DNA from: Candidatus Gastranaerophilales bacterium
GTDB taxonomy: Bacteria; Cyanobacteriota; Vampirovibrionia; Gastranaerophilales; Gastranaerophilaceae
Length of the DNA: 64,000 bases
Direction: 5' to 3'
Assembly: GCA_944325105.1 (NCBI GenBank)
Contig: CALUYW010000002.1
Coordinates: forward strand, 105,120-169,119
The notes below the pieces were generated by a model. That model had not been told where the DNA came from. It did no database searches and saw only the letters and a program-made list of their open reading frames with translations. This document shows, piece after piece, positions 9,501 to 20,490 of the stretch (positions within the stretch are counted from its first letter, which is position 1; the number at the start of each line of letters is the position of its first letter). The translations under genes and the position numbers were made by a program.

Positions 9501-10429
9501 CCGTAGCATTTTTGGCAAATACCGTACTCAAGTTCGCAAGTAAGAGTTGAGCGAACATCAACCTCTTTAAGTTTTAGTTCTTTAATTTTTGCCAAATCTT
9601 CACGGTTAACGGTTGTATTTTTAGTAACGATTACATTACCGTCTTTATCTAAAATATCTTGCGCTACAGTTCTGCCCAAAAGTCTGTCTTCAAGAGGAAC
9701 AATTACCTCATCACCATCCATGATAGCCGTTAATTTGATTGATTTATTTGTATGGCAGTCTTCTTCACGAATAATAACATCTTGAGCTACGTCAACCAAA
9801 CGACGAGTCAGGTAACCTGAGTCAGCAGTTTTAAGTGCCGTATCTACAAGACCTTTACGAGCGCCGTAAGATGAGATAATGTATTCTGTAACAGACAAAC
9901 CTTCTTTAAAGTTTGATTTAATAGGCAAGTCGATAATCTGACCTTGTGCGTCTGCCATCAAACCACGCATACCAACAAGCTGAGATACCTGAGATAAGTT
10001 ACCTCTCGCGCCTGAGAATGCCATCATATAAACAGGGTTTAATCTGTCAAAGTTTTCAACTACCTGTTCTGTAAGTTTTGCAGTTGTTTCAGACCAAGTG
10101 TCGATAACTTTTGTATATCTTTCAACCTCTGTAATTTCGCCTTTCATATAGCGGTAAGTTGACTCTTCAATTTGATTTTGAGCTTCTTCCAAGAGCTGTT
10201 GTTTAACTTTAGGAACGCTCAAGTCATGAATTGAAATAGTTGTACCTGCTTTTGTTGCATATTTAAAACCTAAGTTCTTAAGGTTGTTTGCAAGTTCGGC
10301 AGTCTTAGCACCGCCCCACTCAAGATAAATTTGAGAGAGGAGTTTTCTTAAGCCGCCTTTATCAACTATTCTGTTAATAAATTCAACAGTATGTTTTTTC
10401 TTTTTACTCTGCGGAGTTAACGTAGTCAT
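6578..10429 (-). CDS. rpoC2: RNA polymerase beta' subunit, C-terminal part (RpoC2), with SI3-like insertion
   Basis: C-terminal half of the split beta' subunit. Residues 1-350 hold the second zinc site (C225, C298, C305, C308) and the bridge helix/trigger-loop start [20 protein letters not shown]. The trigger loop resumes only around residue 1005 with [20 protein letters not shown], so about 650 residues are inserted. The insert consists of repeated beta-rich modules ([10 protein letters not shown]-like), as in the cyanobacterial SI3. The 1283-aa length fits cyanobacterial RpoC2. The ATG follows a GAGGAAAC ribosome site, 38 bp after rpoC1. Non-photosynthetic origin is inferred from context, not from this gene. 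Confidence 0.97.
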   Translation of the reverse strand: [1283 protein letters not shown]

Positions 10430-10467
10430 ATTTTATTGTTTCCTCATCATTTTTAATTACATTTACA

Positions 10468-12180
10468 TTAAGCAAGAATTGATTTACGAACTACTTCGTT
10501 AAATACGATTCTGCCCGGTGTGGTTTCTATTCTCTTTCCTTCATCATCTCTTACAACAATTTTGTCATGAAGCTTAACAATTCCGGATTCAAGAGCGGAA
10601 ATTGCATCCATGTAATCATGGAAATAGCCTTTTACGGGAGCGTTTTCGTCTTTTAGAATTGTCAGATAGTAAATACCTAATACCATATCTTGAGATGGTG
10701 TAATGATAGGTTTACCAGTAGCAGGAGCAAGAATATTGTTTGTAGCAAGCATTAACATTCTGGCTTCAGCTTGAGCTTCAATTGAAAGCGGTACATGAAC
10801 AGCCATTTGGTCACCGTCGAAGTCGGCGTTAAACGCTGTACATACAAGCGGGTGAAGCTGAATAGCACGACCTTCTACAAGAATAGGTTCAAATGCTTGA
10901 ATACCGAGTCTGTGAAGGGTGGGGGCACGGTTTAACATTACTGGGTGACCGTCAACCACTTCTTCCAATATATCCCATACGATGGGCTCTGAACGCTCGA
11001 TTTTCTTCTTAGCAGATTTAATGTTTTGAACCAAACCGCGTTCGATTAATTTATTAACAACAAAAGGTTTAAACAATTCAATTGCCATTTCTTTAGGCAA
11101 ACCGCATTGGTTTAAGCTCAACTGAGGACCTACAACGATAACCGAACGGCCTGAGTAGTCAACACGTTTACCCAATAGGTTTTGTCTGAAACGACCTTGT
11201 TTACCTTCGATAATATTTGATAAAGATTTAAGAGGTCTTGAGTTAGGCCCCACAACCGTTCTACCGCGTCTGCCATTATCAATTAGAGCGTCAACCGCTT
11301 CTTGCAGCATACGTTTTTCGTTACGTACGATAATTTCGGGAGCACCCATTTCAAGCAGTCTTAAAAGACGGTTGTTACGGTTGATAACACGTCTGTATAA
11401 GTCGTTTAAGTCAGATGTTGCAAAACGTCCGCCGTCTAATTGCACCATAGGACGCAAGTCCGGAGGAGTTATGGGAAGAACATCCATAATAAACCAAGTG
11501 GGCTCAGTTCCTGATTCAATTAAAGATTCAACAAGTCTTAATCTTTTGATTAACTTTGCTCTCTTTTGAACAGAACCGCCTGCAGCGTCAAGCTCGGAGC
11601 GAATTTCTTCAGCAAGTTCGGTGAGTTTTATTTCAGATAAAAGGTCTTTAATAACCTCAGCACCGATACCTACTTTAAGAGTAGAATCTTCATTTTCAAG
11701 AATGTAGTCTTCATATTCTTCTTCAGATAGAAGTTGGAACTTTTTAAAGGGGCTTTCGCCGCCGTCAACTACAACATAGTTGTTGAAATAAATGATTTGT
11801 TCCAAATCTTTTAAAGTCATATCGAGAAGTAAGCCAAGGTATGAGGGGATACCTTTTAAGAACCATATGTGAGATACGGGTGCTGCGAGCTTGATGTGAC
11901 CCATACGGTGACGACGCACTTTAGAGTCTGTAACTTCTACACCGCAGCGTTCGCATATGATACCTTTGTGGCGTACTCTTTTATATTTACCGCAATAACA
12001 TTCCCAGTCTTTTGAAGGTCCAAAGATTCTTTCGCAAAACAGACCGTCACGTTCGGGTTTTAATGTACGGTAGTTAATTGTTTCAGGTTTTGTAACCTCG
12101 CCGTAAGACCATTTCAATATGCGCTCGGGAGAGGCAATTGAAATTCTTATATAATCGAAATAATCAATACTAGTAGACAA
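10468..12180 (-). CDS. rpoC1: RNA polymerase gamma subunit (RpoC1, N-terminal part of beta')
   Basis: N-terminal half of beta' as a separate protein, the arrangement of Cyanobacteria and their non-photosynthetic sisters. The zinc ribbon is at residues 61-79 ([12 protein letters not shown], then [10 protein letters not shown]), and the catalytic magnesium loop [12 protein letters not shown] lies near residue 455. The 570-aa protein is slightly shorter than typical cyanobacterial RpoC1. The start is TTG at 12180, supported by AAGGAGAAT placed 8 bases upstream; no nearby in-frame ATG fits the conserved N-terminus. It lies 36 bp after rpoB. Confidence 0.97.
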   Translation of the reverse strand: MSTSIDYFDYIRISIASPERILKWSYGEVTKPETINYRTLKPERDGLFCERIFGPSKDWECYCGKYKRVRHKGIICERCGVEVTDSKVRRHRMGHIKLAAPVSHIWFLKGIPSYLGLLLDMTLKDLEQIIYFNNYVVVDGGESPFKKFQLLSEEEYEDYILENEDSTLKVGIGAEVIKDLLSEIKLTELAEEIRSELDAAGGSVQKRAKLIKRLRLVESLIESGTEPTWFIMDVLPITPPDLRPMVQLDGGRFATSDLNDLYRRVINRNNRLLRLLEMGAPEIIVRNEKRMLQEAVDALIDNGRRGRTVVGPNSRPLKSLSNIIEGKQGRFRQNLLGKRVDYSGRSVIVVGPQLSLNQCGLPKEMAIELFKPFVVNKLIERGLVQNIKSAKKKIERSEPIVWDILEEVVDGHPVMLNRAPTLHRLGIQAFEPILVEGRAIQLHPLVCTAFNADFDGDQMAVHVPLSIEAQAEARMLMLATNNILAPATGKPIITPSQDMVLGIYYLTILKDENAPVKGYFHDYMDAISALESGIVKLHDKIVVRDDEGKRIETTPGRIVFNEVVRKSILA

Positions 12181-12216
12181 CTTTTATTCTCCTTAACTGT
12201 TGTTTATTATCTTTAA

Positions 12217-15200
12217 TTAGTCTTTAAAACTTGTCGGAGTTTCAAAGAAGTTGATGTTGAGAAGTTCACTGTCCATATCGGATAGAACTCTCTTAGGTGC
12301 TGATTTTCTTAAATCATCAGTATCTGACATCAAGTCGACCTCTTCGCCGCCTTTTTTAGAAACAGCGATATCTAAGCCGATACTTTGAAGTTCGCGAACA
12401 AGAACTTTAAATGACTCGGGAATACCCGGACGAGGTATATTATCACCTTTAACGATAGCCTCATAAGCGCGGCTTCTTCCGTTAACATCATCTGATTTGA
12501 TTGTTAACATTTCTTGAAGAGTATAAGCTGCACCATAAGCTTCAAGTGCCCAAACTTCCATTTCGCCGAATCTTTGACCACCGAACTGTGCTTTACCACC
12601 CAGAGGCTGTTGAGTAACAAGTGAATAAGGACCTGTTGAGCGAGCGTGAATTTTATCGTCAACAAGGTGAACAAGTTTCAATATATATGAAAGACCAACG
12701 GCAACAGGTTCATCAAACGGCTCGCCCGTTCTACCGTCGTAAAGTGTAACTTTACCGTCTTCTCTAACCCAATCGCAGCCTGATTCTTTAATACCTTTAA
12801 GAAGTTCTTCTTTGGTTGCAATTTCAGACTGGTTAGGTCCGTACATTTCATCAAATGACGGAGCTTCGTAGTAGTTTCCTGTCAGGTATGCAGCCAAACC
12901 TAAAAGTAATTCGTAAGTTTGACCTACGTTCATACGAGAAGGAACACCCAGCGGGTTAAGAACGATATCAAGCGGAGTACCGTCAGGCAAGAAAGGCATA
13001 TCTTCTTTAGGTAATATTCTTGAAACAATACCTTTGTTACCGTGGCGACCTGATAATTTATCACCGACTGAGATTTTACGTTTTTGCGCAATATAAACAC
13101 GAATTACGGTATTAGCACCGGGTGGAAGTTCATCTCCCTTTTCTCTGTCAAATACTTTAACGTCGACTACCCTACCGCCTTCGCCGTGAGGAACGCGAAG
13201 AGAATTGTCTTTAACGTCACGTGCCTTTTCGGCAAATATCGCACGAAGAAGTTTTTCTTCCGGAGGATGTTCAGATTCGCCCTTAGGTGTAATCTTGCCA
13301 ACCAAAATATCGTCAGCATAAACTCTTGCACCGATTCTAACGATACCGCGCTCATCCAAGTGTCTGATTGAATCTTCAGATACGTTAGGAACTTCACGGG
13401 TAATTTCTTCAGGGCCGAGTTTTGTCTGACGTGCGTCTATTTCAAGTTTTTCTATGTGAACTGATGTAAATACATCGTCATGAACAAGTCTTTCGCTCAA
13501 TAAGATAGCATCCTCGAAGTTATAACCTTCCCAAGGCATATAAGCAACAAGAACATTTTTACCAAGTGCCAATTCACCTTGGTGAGTAGAAGCACCGTCT
13601 GCTATTACATCGCCTGCTTTAACCTTATCGCCTGCGCGAACTATAGGTCTTTGGTTAATACAAGTGTCTTGGTTTGAACGAACGTATTTTAGTAAAGGAT
13701 ATTGGTAAATCTTGCCGTCATCACCTTTGATGTGGACTTCTTCACCAACAACTCTTATAACTTCACCGTCTACTTCAGAACAAGTTACCATGCAAGAGTC
13801 TTTTGCTGCACGTTTTTCAAGACCTGTACCTACAACGGGGCGTTGAGTAACAAGAAGAGGAACAGCTTGACGTTGCATGTTTGAACCCATTAGTGCACGG
13901 TTAGCATCATCGTGCTCAATAAACGGTATCAAAGAAGTAGCAACTGATATTATCTGAATCGGGCAAACACCAACATAGTCGACTTTTTTAGATTCACCCA
14001 TTGTAAATTCAGACCTGTAACGAACGGGAACATATTCTTCTTTTATGCTTCTGTCAGGATTTAATTGAATATCAGCAGGTGCTACACGATAGTTTTCATC
14101 TTCATCTGCCGTTAAGTAGTGAACTTCATCAGTTACAACACCGTCTTTTACAACAAAGAAAGGTGTTTCGATAAAACCATAGTCGTTAACACGAGCATGT
14201 GTTGCAAGTGAACCGATAAGACCTGCGTTAGGACCTTCAGGAGTTTCAACCGGACAAATACGACCATAGTGAGAAGGGTGAATGTCACGAACCGCAAAAC
14301 CTGCACGTTCTCTCATCAGACCGCCGGGGCCAAGAGCTGAGATACGTCTTTTGTGAGTAAGTTCAGCAAGCGGGTTTGTTTGGTCCATAAACTGTGATAA
14401 CTGTGAAGAACCAAAGAATTCTTTTAAAGATGCCACAAGGGGCTTAGTATTTAAAAGGTTCAAAGGTGTAAGAGTTTCACTGTCTTGCAGTGTCATTCTT
14501 TCTTTAACTATTCTTTCAATTCTTGATAAACCTACTCTGAATTGGTTTTGCAACAATTCGCCAACCGAGCGGATACGACGGTTGCCCAAATGGTCAATAT
14601 CATCAAGAACACCTTCATCGTATGTAAGGTTAATTAAGTATTCAATACCTGCAACGATATCTTGAACAGTGATTGTTCTTTGTGTTTCAGGCAGGTTAAG
14701 ACCCAGTTTTTTGTTTAATTTGTAACGGCCAACCTTACCGATGTCATATTTTTTCTCATCAAAGAAACGAGCTTCTAAAATTGAGCGGCCGCCTGCAGCT
14801 GATGCAGGGTCACCGGGACGAAGTTTTTTATAAACTTCGATAAGCGCTTCATCTGTTGAGTTTGTTGTATCTTTTTCAAGAGTTTTCTTTAAGAATTCAA
14901 AGTGAGTAAATAAAGTTTCCATCTCAACAGGTGTGATACCCAACGCTTTAAGCAATGTTGTAGCAAGGATTTTTCTGTTTTTGTCGATTTTAACGTACAC
15001 AAGGTCGTTAGAATCTGTTTCAATCTTCATCCAAGCACCGCGGTTAGGAATTAATGTAGCGTTGTAAAGACGTTTACCTGTGGGAGAAACTTCTTTTTTA
15101 TAATAAATACCGGGAGAACGAACGATTTGAGAAACGATAACACGTTCCGCACCGTTTACAATGAATGTACCTTTATCGGTCATTGTAGGAATGTCACCAA

Positions 15201-15531
15201 TGTAGACTTCCTGTTCTTTAATTTCCCCGCTATCACGGTTAACAAGACGCATCATAACACGCAATTGCTTAGCGTAAGTAGCGTCATGAATACGAGCTTC
15301 TTCTATTGTATATTTGGGGTTATCAAATGTGTAATTAGGTAAGAAATGCAGCTCAAGTCTGCCTGTGTAGTCTTTAATAGGCGAAAAAGAAAGGAACTCT
15401 TCCTTTAAACCTTCTTTTAAAAACCACTCAAACGACTTTTTCTGAATTTCAATCAAGTCGGGTAAATCCTTAAGGCGTGTTTCGGGTATGCCCATAGGAG
15501 TAACTCGGTTCGCATATTTTGTTGTTGACAT
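12217..15531 (-). CDS. rpoB: RNA polymerase beta subunit
   Basis: The 1104-aa beta subunit, similar in length to the cyanobacterial protein and lacking the large enterobacterial insertions. Visible landmarks are the rifampicin region ([20 protein letters not shown] and [11 protein letters not shown]), [20 protein letters not shown], the flap and the C-terminal [20 protein letters not shown] clamp motif. The ATG has AGAGGTACTT upstream. It is the first gene of the rpoB-rpoC1-rpoC2 operon. No ribosomal protein gene precedes it; the neighbour is a divergent secreted-protein gene, so the promoter must lie in the 220-bp gap or beyond. Confidence 0.98.
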   Translation of the reverse strand: MSTTKYANRVTPMGIPETRLKDLPDLIEIQKKSFEWFLKEGLKEEFLSFSPIKDYTGRLELHFLPNYTFDNPKYTIEEARIHDATYAKQLRVMMRLVNRDSGEIKEQEVYIGDIPTMTDKGTFIVNGAERVIVSQIVRSPGIYYKKEVSPTGKRLYNATLIPNRGAWMKIETDSNDLVYVKIDKNRKILATTLLKALGITPVEMETLFTHFEFLKKTLEKDTTNSTDEALIEVYKKLRPGDPASAAGGRSILEARFFDEKKYDIGKVGRYKLNKKLGLNLPETQRTITVQDIVAGIEYLINLTYDEGVLDDIDHLGNRRIRSVGELLQNQFRVGLSRIERIVKERMTLQDSETLTPLNLLNTKPLVASLKEFFGSSQLSQFMDQTNPLAELTHKRRISALGPGGLMRERAGFAVRDIHPSHYGRICPVETPEGPNAGLIGSLATHARVNDYGFIETPFFVVKDGVVTDEVHYLTADEDENYRVAPADIQLNPDRSIKEEYVPVRYRSEFTMGESKKVDYVGVCPIQIISVATSLIPFIEHDDANRALMGSNMQRQAVPLLVTQRPVVGTGLEKRAAKDSCMVTCSEVDGEVIRVVGEEVHIKGDDGKIYQYPLLKYVRSNQDTCINQRPIVRAGDKVKAGDVIADGASTHQGELALGKNVLVAYMPWEGYNFEDAILLSERLVHDDVFTSVHIEKLEIDARQTKLGPEEITREVPNVSEDSIRHLDERGIVRIGARVYADDILVGKITPKGESEHPPEEKLLRAIFAEKARDVKDNSLRVPHGEGGRVVDVKVFDREKGDELPPGANTVIRVYIAQKRKISVGDKLSGRHGNKGIVSRILPKEDMPFLPDGTPLDIVLNPLGVPSRMNVGQTYELLLGLAAYLTGNYYEAPSFDEMYGPNQSEIATKEELLKGIKESGCDWVREDGKVTLYDGRTGEPFDEPVAVGLSYILKLVHLVDDKIHARSTGPYSLVTQQPLGGKAQFGGQRFGEMEVWALEAYGAAYTLQEMLTIKSDDVNGRSRAYEAIVKGDNIPRPGIPESFKVLVRELQSIGLDIAVSKKGGEEVDLMSDTDDLRKSAPKRVLSDMDSELLNINFFETPTSFKD

Positions 15532-15751
15532 CTAAGTACCTCTAATATATGTAATTACAATTAAATTTTAAAACAGCTGTTAATGGTATAATTCTTTCTT
15601 GAACTTAAATTTTGCAAAAAATGATTTTTTCCCATCCTGCAATATCCTAGTCAGACATACTAAATCATATCCGCTAAATACCGCCAGTCAAGAGCAAAAT
15701 TTTACATATCTTTACATTTTGTGGTAAAATTTTAATAAGGAATTTTATTCA

Positions 15752-16408
15752 ATGAAAAAAATAATACTCATAGCAATATTTTTACTCATATTCACACTTA
15801 AATCAAACGCCGATGTCACTCCTCAGTACTTGGGTTCTGTTAATCACTGGGGTATTGGTGTAGCGCAAGTAGGCAAAGACATAAAAATTTATGATACAAA
15901 TACTCAAGGTGCAAAACTTCTGACAAATATTATCTGGAATGAACTTGGCAAGCTTGAGTGCAAAAACACTAAAATGAGCTGCGAAGGACGCGAGATGTTC
16001 CTGGGTTTTGCACCTGAAAATTCTGTAGCGCTTTTCTCTGTTGAAGATGAAACCGATGAATGGATAAAAATCTGCTACAACCAAAAACGCAAACTCTTTG
16101 GATGGGTTAAAAAAGATGAAAATACAAAATACCTCAGCTGGAGCGAGTTTTTAATAAGTTACGGCAAAAAATACGGCATGTATTTATTTAGAGATGTGCC
16201 GAAAGATTTTAAAAGGCTATATGCCGCGCCAAATATTGAAAGCGGATGCGTGGACAGTTTCTTTCTTGCAAATCACATAAGCCCGTGGCTTGTGAGCGGA
16301 AACTGGGTTCTTGTAAAAGTTGAAAATTATGATGATAAACAAAAAACCGGCTGGCTTCGCTTTAGAAGCGACACCGGTCGGCTTTTCGGTTTTGTAAATT
16401 TAAAGTAG
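15752..16408 (+). CDS. secreted protein of unknown function, possibly SH3-like repeats
   Basis: A 218-aa protein with a signal peptide (MKKIILIAIFLLIFTLKSNA, cleavage near residue 20). The mature protein has two beta-rich stretches ending in similar turns: WIKICYNQKRKLFGWVKK and WLRFRSDTGRLFGFVNLK. This suggests two SH3-like or related small barrels. Six cysteines remain, including CKNTKMSC, so disulfides are possible. AAGGAATTT precedes the ATG. It is divergent from rpoB and ends one base before the stop of the convergent 1321-aa glycosidase gene. No function can be assigned. Confidence 0.7.
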   Translation: MKKIILIAIFLLIFTLKSNADVTPQYLGSVNHWGIGVAQVGKDIKIYDTNTQGAKLLTNIIWNELGKLECKNTKMSCEGREMFLGFAPENSVALFSVEDETDEWIKICYNQKRKLFGWVKKDENTKYLSWSEFLISYGKKYGMYLFRDVPKDFKRLYAAPNIESGCVDSFFLANHISPWLVSGNWVLVKVENYDDKQKTGWLRFRSDTGRLFGFVNLK

Positions 16409-19400
16409 TTAAACGGCAAAAAATCTGCTCATAATTTCCTTATGAGATACTTTACCTATGTTTATGGGCTTATAGAACGTAGTTACGGTATCGTTAATTG
16501 CAATCTTTTTGCCATCTGCACGTCTTAATTTGCCGTCAATTACAAAATACTTAACAGGGTTTCCGTTTGAGTCGGTTTCGTCAACGAATTTACCTCCCAA
16601 GTATTCTCCGTTTTTGTCGAATTCTTTTTGGTAAACTTTTCTGTAAAAATAGCTTTTATCAGTACCGTACTGAACACCGTTTACATCCTTAAGGCTTATG
16701 TCTTGAACTTCAATTGTTCCGTTTTCATCCATTTTTGAGTAAGGGTCACTTGTCATGCCTGCATTTGAAAATACATGCAGTACATTTGAACCCTTATCGT
16801 CATATTTAAGCATTGCATAAAGGTCGCCTGATTCTTGCGGAAGAGAAACAGGCATACCTCCCGCTATTGCAGAAAGTCCATACTGTTTGTACAAGCCTGC
16901 GCTTGCCTGCATCCTGTCGTAATATTCACGTATCTCGGGTTTGTATTCTTTAGAATCTTTTTGTATCCACTCATGGTGAACAAGGTTTCTGTTTGCAACA
17001 GAGATATTCTTTGAAGCATATTCATAACCGGTTGAACCCATGTTATCTCCCGCAAAGAAGAAAGGTACACCTGTTATTGAATTTAGAAAATCTGACATTT
17101 TTGTCATTTTTTGAAGTGCAGGTTCCATAGCTGTCTTAAACACTGCATTTTGAATTTTTTTGCTTTCTTCATCGCTGAACCATTCTATATTATCGCGTTC
17201 TGCAAGGTATTTTGCCTGCTGCATAATATCTTTTATTGATATATCAAAAGGATTTTGTCCAAATGACTCTGCACGCAAAAAGTCAGGATGAATTTTGGTT
17301 TTAAATTGACCCGTAGCTAAATCAGCTATGGCTTCGTTTATTATTTCCAGTTTATCGGGGTTAAACTGTAACTCTTTTGCAAAAGCATTTCTTAAAAAAT
17401 CACCCACTACAACTGCTTTTGAGCTTACCTTGTCATAATTTTCGGGCTCATATCCGAGTACTCTTACTGCAGCCTCTTTTGCACGGGCTATATCGCCTTC
17501 TTTTGTTGCAGAATCAGAATTGATACCAAATCTTGAAAGGTACGCACCCATATCAAGCGCAAGACAGAAAGGCGCAAGCGGTTTATCATGGTTATCCACA
17601 AATATATGGCTGTGAGTCAAGTACAACAAAGGTCCAGAATTAAGGAATTCATTAATTTTGGATTCAAGTGATTTCATATTTGCAAAATCACCCGTAACAT
17701 TTCCTTTTTCAAAGTTTTGCCCGAAAAGATTAGGTGTAAGTCCAAAGAATACCGAATAATTTGAACCTGTTGTAGCACCTGTTTTTTCATAGAACATACG
17801 CTCAGCGGTTTCAGGGTTTTTATATTTACCCCAATCTTGAGATATAAGCTCATCTACAAGATTGTTAATTTCGGTTTCGCTGGCACCGCTACCGAGGGCT
17901 GCAGCAACTTCATTTCTGTAGTTTTTATTATTTTTATAAAAACTGTAGAGGTCTGTTACTTCAGCAATAATGTAGGAAGACGGGTTAATTTCTCTTACGT
18001 TTTTAATAAATTCGCCCCAAAATTCTATAACATCATCCCAAGAATCTTCAAATGTTCTAAGTCCGTTTCTGTTGGTATTTAAGTCGCCTATATCTTTAGC
18101 TGCGTCAAACCTCCAGTTCAGACCTCCGCCTGTAAGTTTTAGCAAGCTTTCTGCCATTTGGAAACCATCCAGCTTGTATCTGCTGACATCGGTAGAAGCA
18201 ATTTGTTCCGCCAATTCCATCTGTTGTCCGTATATTGAAGATTCGCGGTCGAGATGTTTATAAATAATTTTTCCAAGTTGAAGCGCTTCATCTTTAAAAT
18301 TACCTGAAGGCATAACACCTGCTTCATATGCAGAGCGTTCTCTCATTGCTTTTGAAACTTTAAGCATGCCGTCTTTTGAATCAATGTAAGCACTATCTTG
18401 AGGGAACATTGCTTTTAATACCGCATAGCTTATAATCTTTGGAGCAAGTATATTAGCCATATATTGCCCGTAAGTTGTAAGTTTTGCACCGTTATTTATT
18501 TCTTCACGTTTGCTGGACTCTGTAGAGAGGATATCATTTATTTCGCTTGTAGGTTCAATAATAGCTTCTGAGGTACAGCAGTCAAGCTTTCTTAGAGTTT
18601 CTATCGTAAAGTTAAAAAGTCTGTTTTTAACTTGAGGGTCTTTCATATACTCGCCAAATTCCGGCATTGAAAACATTGCTTGAATTTGCGGAGAAACATC
18701 AAGAGTTTCATATCTGAAATTATTTATAATATCGGTAATATGAGCCTTAGCACTTACTACAGGTGCATTTGAGTTGGGTTCATCAGAACAAGCCTGCTCA
18801 AGAGCAAGTTGAAGCTCTTGCGGAGTTACTCCGTTTTTCTTTGCAATATCCGCTACAAGAGCTCTTCCTTTTTCTCCCATAGAAAAACATTGTGCAAGGT
18901 ATTCAAACAATGTATCATGTGCAAACTGCGTCCAGTATGTCGCTACAGAGTACAAATGTTCCCTTGCATCGTAGTAGCCTTCAACATTACCTTCCATAAC
19001 ATTGGGGTTTGAAAGGTTCATTTTAACAAGGTCAACATTACCGTCCCAGAAGTTTGCACCCCCTGAACGACCTTTTCTTACGATATCGTAATTTTTGAAA
19101 GAAAAGAAAGAATCAAGATTATTTTTAATTTCAGGGTCATTCAACATTTTGCGGGAATATCCGCTAAATCTCTGACGAACGCTTTTATCCGTATAATCCA
19201 GTTCAAAATAGTACGGAAGAACGGAATCTTGATGCGTTGTTACATCAAAATGGTCTTTAGGATTAGAATTTGCATATCTTGTAATAAGATTTTTTGTGTC
19301 CCTTTGCTGGTCATCACTTGCGAGCCTGTCATCAAAAAATTGAATATAACTGGGCTTTTTAGGGTTATAGTCTTTTGTACCTCTTGGGTTTACTATCTTA

Positions 19401-20374
19401 AAGCCTATATGGTCAAATGCTTTTTCGCGTTTTGGATTTGAAGATAATATAGGGTCAGGTAAAACACCGAGTCTTAATCTGCCGTTTATTTTAAACCAGT
19501 GATAAAACGGTGAATCCTTGCCATATTTCAGGACATTTTGAAACATAGGGCTTTGAATGCTTTGAGATGTAAAAGCACCGTCAGCTATATAACCCTTGCC
19601 TTCTTTATAGAGGTCTACAAGAACTTCCTTAAATTTAGAAACCGAAGGAACTTGGAAGAAGTTTTCGCCCCAGTATTTATGAGATGACTTAGAATCCCTG
19701 CCAAAATAAGGGTTGGTCATAACATATCTGTATGGTTCAATTTCATCTCTGTATTTAACTATACCGTCTAAGTCACCGCCCGCTTTATTAAAGTGGTTTC
19801 TTACAAATGATGAGCGGTCAATTCCCTGGCTGTCAAATGAATCGTAAAAAATATGAGCAGCAGAACCTGACTTTGGCGTAACACCCATGTTATTAGAAAT
19901 AACGGTAAAATCGCCATATTCAGACTTAATTTTTACTCCGGGGTCATTAATGGTTCCGAGTGTCTCAAGGTCATCAAAGGGGCTCTTGTTGCTATTTGGG
20001 TCAATATTTTTAACAGCTTTTAGAGCTTCATTTTTATCCACAAGTCTAAATCTGTAACCCATATATTCGCTACATTCAGGGTCACTTATAACTATGGTTC
20101 TGGGATACTCGGCAGTTCCTAAATCTCTTAGCTCTTTATATGATTTATTAAGGGTAAAGGGCTTTGTTATATCCGTATCAAGTTCAAAGCCGCCCTTGCC
20201 GTCTTCTTTTACGGCGCAAAGTTGCAATACAAGAGCATACTTGCTTTTATCATAAGGAGGTGCGTAAAACTTATAAACATCTTCAAAATCATTGTCATAA
20301 GTTCTTTTAAGACCACTAAAGGAAGTCTTTTCCTTATTATCTGTTTTTTGCAGTTCTATTGCCGAGATTTTCAC
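16409..20374 (-). CDS. giant GH13-type alpha-glucan enzyme with N-terminal F-x-G tag
   Basis: A 1321-aa protein of the alpha-amylase superfamily. Three catalytic motifs are readable: LNWRFDAAKDIG (nucleophile Asp near residue 756), SYIIAEVTDL (acid/base Glu near 805) and HIFVDNHDKPL (Asp near 930). The first 300 residues are unusual and the barrel is interrupted by long helical insertions (about residues 450-720). There is no signal peptide; the N-terminus MKISAIELQKTDNKEKTSFS, followed by G, carries the tag shared with other proteins here. The start is GTG at 20374, preceded by AAGGGTAAT. It lies 117 bp after the 589-aa GH13 gene, probably in one operon. Substrate is unproven, likely starch or glycogen. 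Confidence 0.8.
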   Translation of the reverse strand: MKISAIELQKTDNKEKTSFSGLKRTYDNDFEDVYKFYAPPYDKSKYALVLQLCAVKEDGKGGFELDTDITKPFTLNKSYKELRDLGTAEYPRTIVISDPECSEYMGYRFRLVDKNEALKAVKNIDPNSNKSPFDDLETLGTINDPGVKIKSEYGDFTVISNNMGVTPKSGSAAHIFYDSFDSQGIDRSSFVRNHFNKAGGDLDGIVKYRDEIEPYRYVMTNPYFGRDSKSSHKYWGENFFQVPSVSKFKEVLVDLYKEGKGYIADGAFTSQSIQSPMFQNVLKYGKDSPFYHWFKINGRLRLGVLPDPILSSNPKREKAFDHIGFKIVNPRGTKDYNPKKPSYIQFFDDRLASDDQQRDTKNLITRYANSNPKDHFDVTTHQDSVLPYYFELDYTDKSVRQRFSGYSRKMLNDPEIKNNLDSFFSFKNYDIVRKGRSGGANFWDGNVDLVKMNLSNPNVMEGNVEGYYDAREHLYSVATYWTQFAHDTLFEYLAQCFSMGEKGRALVADIAKKNGVTPQELQLALEQACSDEPNSNAPVVSAKAHITDIINNFRYETLDVSPQIQAMFSMPEFGEYMKDPQVKNRLFNFTIETLRKLDCCTSEAIIEPTSEINDILSTESSKREEINNGAKLTTYGQYMANILAPKIISYAVLKAMFPQDSAYIDSKDGMLKVSKAMRERSAYEAGVMPSGNFKDEALQLGKIIYKHLDRESSIYGQQMELAEQIASTDVSRYKLDGFQMAESLLKLTGGGLNWRFDAAKDIGDLNTNRNGLRTFEDSWDDVIEFWGEFIKNVREINPSSYIIAEVTDLYSFYKNNKNYRNEVAAALGSGASETEINNLVDELISQDWGKYKNPETAERMFYEKTGATTGSNYSVFFGLTPNLFGQNFEKGNVTGDFANMKSLESKINEFLNSGPLLYLTHSHIFVDNHDKPLAPFCLALDMGAYLSRFGINSDSATKEGDIARAKEAAVRVLGYEPENYDKVSSKAVVVGDFLRNAFAKELQFNPDKLEIINEAIADLATGQFKTKIHPDFLRAESFGQNPFDISIKDIMQQAKYLAERDNIEWFSDEESKKIQNAVFKTAMEPALQKMTKMSDFLNSITGVPFFFAGDNMGSTGYEYASKNISVANRNLVHHEWIQKDSKEYKPEIREYYDRMQASAGLYKQYGLSAIAGGMPVSLPQESGDLYAMLKYDDKGSNVLHVFSNAGMTSDPYSKMDENGTIEVQDISLKDVNGVQYGTDKSYFYRKVYQKEFDKNGEYLGGKFVDETDSNGNPVKYFVIDGKLRRADGKKIAINDTVTTFYKPINIGKVSHKEIMSRFFAV

Positions 20375-20490
20375 AGTAATTACCCTTATTGTTCCCTTTA
20401 TTTTTTACAAAACATCTGAACCGATAAAATTGCCTAAATATACAATTTCATTTTACAGATTTTAAAAAACTTAATCAGTGCGTCACGCGA

